From: Butyricicoccus faecihominis
GTDB taxonomy: Bacteria; Bacillota; Clostridia; Oscillospirales; Butyricicoccaceae
DNA length: 64,000 bases
Reading direction: 5' to 3'
Assembly (NCBI RefSeq): GCF_024462775.1
Contig: NZ_JANGCE010000017.1
Location: 1-64,000, forward strand
Under the pieces are notes generated by a model. The model did no database searches. It was given only the letters and a program-made list of their open reading frames with translations, and had not been told where the DNA came from. Below, piece after piece: positions 59,266 through 64,000 of the stretch; positions within the stretch are counted from its first letter, which is position 1, and every line of letters begins with the position of its first letter. The position numbers and the translations under genes were made by a program.

Positions 59266-60696
59266 CTATTCGTTCAGATAATGCAGACGTTTGAGGAATT
59301 CTTTGTTTTCGGTTTTCTCACAGATCGCGTCGATACCCGAGGACACGACCCAAACTGCCATTCCTTTTTGCGCGCAGGTAACCAGCATATCGATAATCAT
59401 CTCATGGTGCGCCGATTCCTGACCTGCAAACGGGAAAAAGCAGATCAATAGACGCGGGCTCAAAAAGTACCACTTAAAGTAAGAAAACCGCAGCCGCTCG
59501 GGCAGCGGCCATTCGCGAAGCGGGCGCAGCAACGCGTCCCTGCTGAACCAGCGGGACGCTTCCTGTAAGATGTTTTCCACCAGATTGCGGTGCATGATAT
59601 GCCGCCCCGCCTTGGGGAGCAGACAGGTGCACAGATTATCCAGCGCGGTCAAATTGTCAAACAGCACGCCGCTCGGGCGGTCGGGCCGCTCGATCTGTAT
59701 CCCGATTCGCGTGCCGATCACGCGGGTCAGCTCCGCGTGCTCATATACCTTGCCGTCCAGACAAAACACGCCGCTCAACCAGCTTTTTTTCCCCAAAAAA
59801 CAGTCGCGGATCTGGGATACCGTGTTGTAATTTTCATCCCGCAAAAAAGCGATCTCTCCGCCGCGAATCTCAAAGCGGAGGGGCGGCATGGCGGGAAAGG
59901 TGAGTCCGGATACGGCAAGCACGACCTGTTCGCCGGGCTGTGGTTCAGGCTCATCCACACGGCCGCCGCGCCGCTTCCAGCCTAGAATCTCATACAGGCG
60001 GCCGTCGTATTCCTCCGGATAGAGCCGGTAACAGGTCTTCCGGTCCTTAACCACGTCGATTCGGATGGCGTGCCGGTATAAGAATTCCTCGTCCATATCA
60101 AAAAGGATCACCGCCGCCCCTTGTTGCAACAGCAGCCGGACGCAGTGCATCAGCTTTTCCAAATCCTTCTGACGCAGGATTTCGGTCAAACGGTCAAGTG
60201 CGATCAGCTCGTTTTTCCAGAACCACGCCCGAAAAACAGCGAGCCGGTAATAATCGAGCAGCGAAAGCTCGACCAGCTTTTGCTCCCACGGAAAACCGCA
60301 CGACATCTGCCGCCGCATGTCCTCCGACTGCGGCGACAGCAACCGCTGGGCCGCGCTTTTCTTTTGCCGCCAGCGAAAGCTTTTATCCAGCGCCAGCACA
60401 AAATCCCGCACCGTCAGCTCCTCGGAGTCAAAGCGGTGCCGGTCTATGATCATGCAATGCTGTGCAATATAGCGTTCCAGCTCGATCGAACCGGACCGCC
60501 CGCCAAGGGCAAAGACCTTTCCGCCGACGAGGCGCGAATAGCCCTTGAAAATGTCCAAATAGGCCGTGCCCGAGGTCAGGTGGTCGTCTACGTAGACGCC
60601 GACGCATTCCCCGCGGGAGATGGCGATATCGAACTGGTAGTCGTCTCCATCGCTCCGAAAACGGCCGTTTTCCACACGGATCAGTTCTTCTTTCAT
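59266..60696 (-). CDS. Degenerate double-NBD ABC ATPase homologue (pseudo-ATPase)
   Basis: 476 residues with the layout of sugar ABC ATPases such as RbsA and MglA: two nucleotide-binding domains (about 1-240 and 260-476). The key residues are gone. First Walker A is GVYVDDHLTSGT (33-44, no GKS/T); signature MSCGFPWEQK (131-140) replaces LSGGxxQK; Walker B LIALDRLT (164-171) has Arg169 where the catalytic Glu belongs. The second domain has FLRDENYNTVSQ for Walker A and LLICFFPFAGQE for Walker B. It should not hydrolyse ATP. It starts 6 bp after the soluble histidine kinase in the same operon. It may be a regulatory partner that reports on sugar uptake; inferred from context. Confidence 0.75.
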   Translation of the reverse strand: MKEELIRVENGRFRSDGDDYQFDIAISRGECVGVYVDDHLTSGTAYLDIFKGYSRLVGGKVFALGGRSGSIELERYIAQHCMIIDRHRFDSEELTVRDFVLALDKSFRWRQKKSAAQRLLSPQSEDMRRQMSCGFPWEQKLVELSLLDYYRLAVFRAWFWKNELIALDRLTEILRQKDLEKLMHCVRLLLQQGAAVILFDMDEEFLYRHAIRIDVVKDRKTCYRLYPEEYDGRLYEILGWKRRGGRVDEPEPQPGEQVVLAVSGLTFPAMPPLRFEIRGGEIAFLRDENYNTVSQIRDCFLGKKSWLSGVFCLDGKVYEHAELTRVIGTRIGIQIERPDRPSGVLFDNLTALDNLCTCLLPKAGRHIMHRNLVENILQEASRWFSRDALLRPLREWPLPERLRFSYFKWYFLSPRLLICFFPFAGQESAHHEMIIDMLVTCAQKGMAVWVVSSGIDAICEKTENKEFLKRLHYLNE

Positions 60697-60702
60697 CGGC
60701 GT

Positions 60703-61521
60703 TCATTCCTCCTGCGAGAGCAGCGGCAGCGTCACGCAGCATTCCGTGCCCACGCCAGCCGCGCTGAAAATGCGAAGTCCATAATCCTCCCCGAACATCA
60801 GGCGGATGCGGCTGTTGACATTGCGCAGCGCGATGCCGTCCCGCAGCTGCACGCCGATCGGTCCGACGTCCCCGGCAAACGCTTCGTTGAGCCGGGCCAC
60901 CTGATCCTCGGGCATGCCCACGCCGTCGTCCCGCACGCGGAGGAACAGCGTGTTTTCGCTGTTTTCCACAAGGATGCGGACCGTGCCATGCTCGATCTTT
61001 CCCTCCAAGCCATGCGAGACCGCGTTTTCCACCAGCGGCTGTAGGATCAGCTTGGGCATACGCGCTTCCAGCAAGGCTTCGTCGCCGAGCTCCAGCTCCA
61101 TCGAAACCTTGTCGCCAAAGCGGCAGCGCTGCACGGTGAAATAGTTTTCGGCGTTGTCCAGCTCGTCGGAGAAGGTCACATATTCCTGCAAGTTGGAGAT
61201 CGTGTAGCGGAAAAAGGTGGCAAGCGCCTCGGTCGTCTCGGCGATCTCCTCGCAGTCCGCGAGCAACGCGTCCGACCGGATCGCTTCGAGCGCGTTGTAT
61301 AGAAAATGCGGGTTTATCTGGTTTTGCAGCGCCAGATACTCCGCCTGCTTTTGCTGTAGCTTGGCGATCTCCTCGCCGTGCAGACGCGTTTCGATATCCG
61401 AAAAGAACGCGCTGAGATCAGGGTCCCGGCTCCAGTCCCTCCGCAGCACGGCTTCCAAGTTTTTGTCGTTCCGATAACGCCTAAGCGCGCTTAACAGCTT
61501 CCATCCTGTACGAAACCGCAT
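60703..61521 (-). CDS. Soluble LytS/YesM-type histidine kinase
   Basis: 272 residues. His_kinase domain with phospho-acceptor His72 in QNQINPHFLYNALEAIRSD, then HATPase_c (LILQPLVENAVSHGL, DDGVGMPED, GIALRNVNSRIRLMFG). Unlike YesM it has no membrane helix or sensor domain; only about 60 residues precede the His region, partly coiled coil. It must get its signal from another protein, plausibly the pseudo-ABC ATPase encoded next. It starts 8 bp after the response regulator gene. Confidence 0.92.
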   Translation of the reverse strand: MRFRTGWKLLSALRRYRNDKNLEAVLRRDWSRDPDLSAFFSDIETRLHGEEIAKLQQKQAEYLALQNQINPHFLYNALEAIRSDALLADCEEIAETTEALATFFRYTISNLQEYVTFSDELDNAENYFTVQRCRFGDKVSMELELGDEALLEARMPKLILQPLVENAVSHGLEGKIEHGTVRILVENSENTLFLRVRDDGVGMPEDQVARLNEAFAGDVGPIGVQLRDGIALRNVNSRIRLMFGEDYGLRIFSAAGVGTECCVTLPLLSQEE

Positions 61522-61529
61522 GGTACCAC

Positions 61530-63113
61530 CTACTTATACAGCTTCTTGTAATCCGACGGGCTGACGCCGGTCGTTTTTTTGAACAGCCGTGAAAAATACT
61601 TTAAATCGCGGTAGCCGACCTGTTCGGCCACGTCCTGCACGGACAGCGTATCGCTGCACAGCAGCTCCTTGGATTTGTTGATGCGCAGCTCGGTCAGATA
61701 ATCCATAAAATTCTGTCCGGTCTCTTTTTTAAATAATACTGAAAAATAAGTGGCGTTGAAGCCGACCGCGCTGCTCACGTCCTCCAGCCGCAGCGCCTGC
61801 TGATAGTGCTGTTGGATATAGCGCTTGGCCTCGGTGATCGGGCGGGTCTCGCGCAGCGATTTTTCCTCGCTCAGACGGCGGAGCTGTTCGCAGACGCCCT
61901 CCCGCAGCAGAATCAGGATGTCCTGCGGCGCGGCGCAGCGCCAGAAGTTTTCGCGCATGGTTTCCGAGAACCGCGGTTCCACCTTGGCGTTTTGCTGCAT
62001 ACCGTACAGGCTTGTCTCCAGCACCTGCGTAAACCAATCCTCCAGCATCTGTCCATTCAGCGGCTTTCGCGGCACGATCAAGCGGTAGCTGTCCTCCAGC
62101 TCCTGCGTAAAGCGTGTTTCGTCCAGATATTCCGCCGCTTCTTGAAATCGCTTTTTATGCGGCGTGTCCATCTGGTACCGCTCGTCAAGCGCGGGTTCCT
62201 CGCTTTCCGCATCCCGCCACGGCTGTACGCGACACAGGCGGTCGCGGCAGAGCCAAAGCGCCTCCCGCATGGAGGCTGCCAGTTGCTCCGGGCAGGTCTT
62301 GCGGCTGCCCAAGCAGACGGTGCACCGGATTCCCCAAAACAGATCGCGCTGTTTTTCTACCTCTTTTCGGATCTTGGTAAAGCACTGCTTGACCTCGACC
62401 GCGCGATAATCGCGCAGATACGTAAGAACGGCTACGCCTTCCCACAGAACGGCGGCCGCGCATTCGTCCGCGAGCGGCTGTATCTCCCGCCGCACGATCT
62501 CCAGCGTGTGCTGCATCATGATGCGGTACCCGTCCAGCGATTGGTCCGCATAGGAGATATCCGGCTTGATCAATGCGGCAAAATAGCAGCCCTCGCCAAA
62601 GCGCAGGTCGTATTCCGCTTCGGCCTGCTGCGCGGTCAGAAACGGCTGCTGCCGCTCCGCCGCGCTCTTGAGCGCGGCGATGAGAAGGTCCTGCCGGCGC
62701 TCGCCGCTCTTTTGCAGATGGTATTCCAGCGCGGTCTCTTCGCCCAGCTTATCCTTCAAGCGAAGCAGTATATCGGAAAGCTCGTCCTGCTTGAGCGGTT
62801 TGAGCAGGTAATCCTCCACGCCGTATTTCAGCGCGTTTTGCGCATATTCAAATTGCCGGTATCCGCTGATGACGATGAAATGCAGGCCGGGTTGCAATCC
62901 CTTGGCGCGACGAATCAGATCGAGTCCGCTGCAACCCGGCATACGGATATCGGTGATCAGCAGATGCGGCTGCTTTTGCTGCACGAGATCAAGCGCGCGC
63001 AGGCCGTCATTGGCCGTGCCGACGACTTCGTAGCCGAGCCCCGCCCAGTCGACCAGCTTCAGCATTAGCGAAATGATCTTTTTCTCATCGTCCGCCAGAA
63101 CGACCTTTAACAT
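61530..63113 (-). CDS. YesN-type response regulator with AraC output domain
   Basis: 527 residues. Receiver with D8-D9, phospho-acceptor Asp55 (LLITDIRMPG) and KPL near 107; a long middle region (about 130-420); C-terminal AraC double HTH (about 425-527: AKRYIQQHYQQALRLEDVSSAVGFNATYFSVLFKKETGQNF and VQDVAEQVGYRDLKYFSRLFKKTTGVSPSDYK). ATG 63113 lies 7 nt after GGAGG; ATG 63119 abuts that site. The leader contains the 180-bp palindromic repeat. Presumably activates the adjacent sugar-binding-protein operon. Confidence 0.94.
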   Translation of the reverse strand: MLKVVLADDEKKIISLMLKLVDWAGLGYEVVGTANDGLRALDLVQQKQPHLLITDIRMPGCSGLDLIRRAKGLQPGLHFIVISGYRQFEYAQNALKYGVEDYLLKPLKQDELSDILLRLKDKLGEETALEYHLQKSGERRQDLLIAALKSAAERQQPFLTAQQAEAEYDLRFGEGCYFAALIKPDISYADQSLDGYRIMMQHTLEIVRREIQPLADECAAAVLWEGVAVLTYLRDYRAVEVKQCFTKIRKEVEKQRDLFWGIRCTVCLGSRKTCPEQLAASMREALWLCRDRLCRVQPWRDAESEEPALDERYQMDTPHKKRFQEAAEYLDETRFTQELEDSYRLIVPRKPLNGQMLEDWFTQVLETSLYGMQQNAKVEPRFSETMRENFWRCAAPQDILILLREGVCEQLRRLSEEKSLRETRPITEAKRYIQQHYQQALRLEDVSSAVGFNATYFSVLFKKETGQNFMDYLTELRINKSKELLCSDTLSVQDVAEQVGYRDLKYFSRLFKKTTGVSPSDYKKLYK

Positions 63114-63146
63114 ATGCATTCCTCCGGTATTTTTATATGACGATGA

Positions 63147-63326
63147 GAAAAGGGCGCGTTGCAAAATAAAAGAATTTCCGTATGTCATTCTGAACGAAGT
63201 GAAGAATCCCGCGCGAACGCGCGGATCGTACGTTGGTTTCGCGCGTTTGCGCGAGATTCTTCGTCGCTTCGCTCCTCAGAATGACAAGGTATAAAACATT
63301 CTTTTATTTTGCAACGCGCCCTTTTC
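63147..63326. repeat. MITE-like 180-bp palindromic element (contains repeat copy C)
   Basis: A perfect 29-bp terminal inverted repeat (63147-63175 and 63298-63326, GAAAAGGGCGCGTTGCAAAA ...) encloses repeat copy C (63183-63286), itself a near-palindrome with TGTCATTCTGA/TCAGAATGACA ends and GCGCGAACGCGCG inside. It lies 34 bp upstream of the response regulator start and 49 bp after the binding protein stop, so it would fold into one long hairpin in any read-through transcript. No clear target duplication. Confidence 0.8.
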
Positions 63327-63375
63327 TATACTTATCTTAACACTAGTTTAAAGATTTTTCAACATAGAATGCAGG

Positions 63376-64000
63376 TTAGGAGAAGTCCGCTACGTTGGAT
63401 GCGTCGATCCATGTATTGTCGGTGATGATGACGTTGTTGTCCAACTTGCCGCCGCTCAACAGTGTTACCGCCGCCTCGACGCCGTTGGCCGCCATGGCGC
63501 CGCCGTTCTGGGAAACGGTGCCGGTGATGCGGCCGTCCAGAATGGCTTCAAAGCCGTCCGGGGTGCCGTCAACGCCGGTGATGATGATGCCGCTGTTCGC
63601 GCCCGCCGCGTTGCCCGCGCCGACCGCCATGCCGTCGTTCTCGCAAACGATCGCGTCCAGATCATAGGCAGTCAGCCAGCTCTCTACCGTGGACTGCGCG
63701 CTCGCGGTATCCCACTGGCAGTCTGCCGGGGCGACGACCTGCACGATGTCAGGGTAGTTCTTGAGCACGTTTTCGTAGCCTTCCATGCGCTGCAAGCCGC
63801 CCGAGTCGCCGGACGGGCCGGTCAGGATGGCGATGTTGCCCTTGCCGCCGAGCAGGTCGGCAACGTGTTGCATCTCGGTCTCGCCGGCCTTGACGTTATT
63901 GCCGTAGGAAACAGCGGCGATGCCGTTGGCTTCCCAATCGGTGCAAGCCGAAACGATGTTGATGACGACAACGCCCGCGTCCGCGGCGTTCTTCGACGCG
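63376..64000 (-). CDS. Sugar-type periplasmic binding protein, C-terminal part (cut by window edge)
   Basis: The frame is open to the right edge; about 208 residues are visible. The fold is that of RbsB/MglB-like binding proteins (Peripla_BP_4): VVVINIVSACTDWEANGIAAVSYGN, LLGGKGNIAILTGPSGD, DLDAIVCENDGMAVGAGNAA, GIIITGVDGTPDGFEAILDGRITGTVSQNG. The signal sequence is outside the window. It would deliver a sugar or related ligand to an ABC transporter; in this cluster it may also be the sensor input for the soluble kinase and its regulator. Confidence 0.92.
   Translation of the reverse strand, partial: ASKNAADAGVVVINIVSACTDWEANGIAAVSYGNNVKAGETEMQHVADLLGGKGNIAILTGPSGDSGGLQRMEGYENVLKNYPDIVQVVAPADCQWDTASAQSTVESWLTAYDLDAIVCENDGMAVGAGNAAGANSGIIITGVDGTPDGFEAILDGRITGTVSQNGGAMAANGVEAAVTLLSGGKLDNNVIITDNTWIDASNVADFS

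Overview
The window looks like the chromosome of a spore-forming, GC-rich member of the Clostridia, probably Oscillospirales. The support is spoIID and spoIIQ, a tryptophan T-box, MurR/RpiR, ECF and DtxR regulators of Firmicutes type, AAGGAGG-like ribosome binding sites, and consensus TTGACA-17-TATAAT promoters. No rRNA genes and no CRISPR array were seen. One tRNA gene is present, the initiator tRNA-fMet.

Region 1 (1-7.9 kb) is mobile DNA. A truncated IS1182-type transposase lies at the left edge. It is followed by a compact integrative element of about 7.4 kb (434-7838), bounded by a 14-bp direct repeat identical to the 3' end of the tRNA-fMet gene. The element carries a secreted RCC1/InlB/stalk-domain protein, a small HTH protein, a replication initiator, an FtsK-like ATPase, two accessory proteins, a divergently transcribed XRE repressor and a large serine recombinase. 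The initiator is the highlight. It has the HUH nuclease and superfamily 3 helicase motifs of eukaryotic CRESS-DNA virus Reps (circovirus and geminivirus type). Just upstream of its start is a stem-loop whose loop carries AAGTATTAC, the circovirus-type origin nonanucleotide.

Region 2 (8-18 kb) is mostly housekeeping: a two-component system, an rRNA methyltransferase (rsmI) with a tRNA-methyltransferase-like neighbour, a DtxR regulator, yaaA, the agmatine-to-putrescine pair aguA/aguB, and a Trp-specific T-box in front of a TrpB2-type tryptophan synthase with a DUF1622 membrane protein. Region 3 (18-24 kb) is an alpha-glucoside PTS cluster: two overlapping RpiR regulators, a GH4 6-phospho-glucosidase, a small membrane protein and an EIICB permease. 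Region 4 (24-34 kb) has VanZ and LtaS-like envelope proteins, two CobW-type metallochaperones (one His-rich, one with a DUF1980-like tail), an ECF sigma/RsgI-like pair and a stalk protein that both end in Asp-rich tails, an AbrB-type regulator and an inositol-dehydrogenase-like enzyme.

Region 5 (34-42 kb) encodes an RND efflux system with two TolC-like proteins, an adaptor lipoprotein and the pump. It is followed by a gene-free island that is one 0.7-kb imperfect inverted repeat. Region 6 (42.6-51 kb) has spoIIQ and spoIID, two convergent S41-like proteins, two GGDEF proteins and an SPL-type radical SAM protein. Region 7 (51-60 kb) has a candidate small RNA, rpsO, pnp with a long leader hairpin, ndk, a second ECF/anti-sigma pair and a second two-component system. 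Region 8 (59-64 kb) is one minus-strand cluster. It holds a sugar-type binding protein (cut by the edge), an AraC-type response regulator, a soluble LytS/YesM-like kinase, and a double-domain ABC ATPase homologue whose nucleotide-binding motifs are all degenerate. A MITE-like 180-bp palindrome sits inside this cluster.
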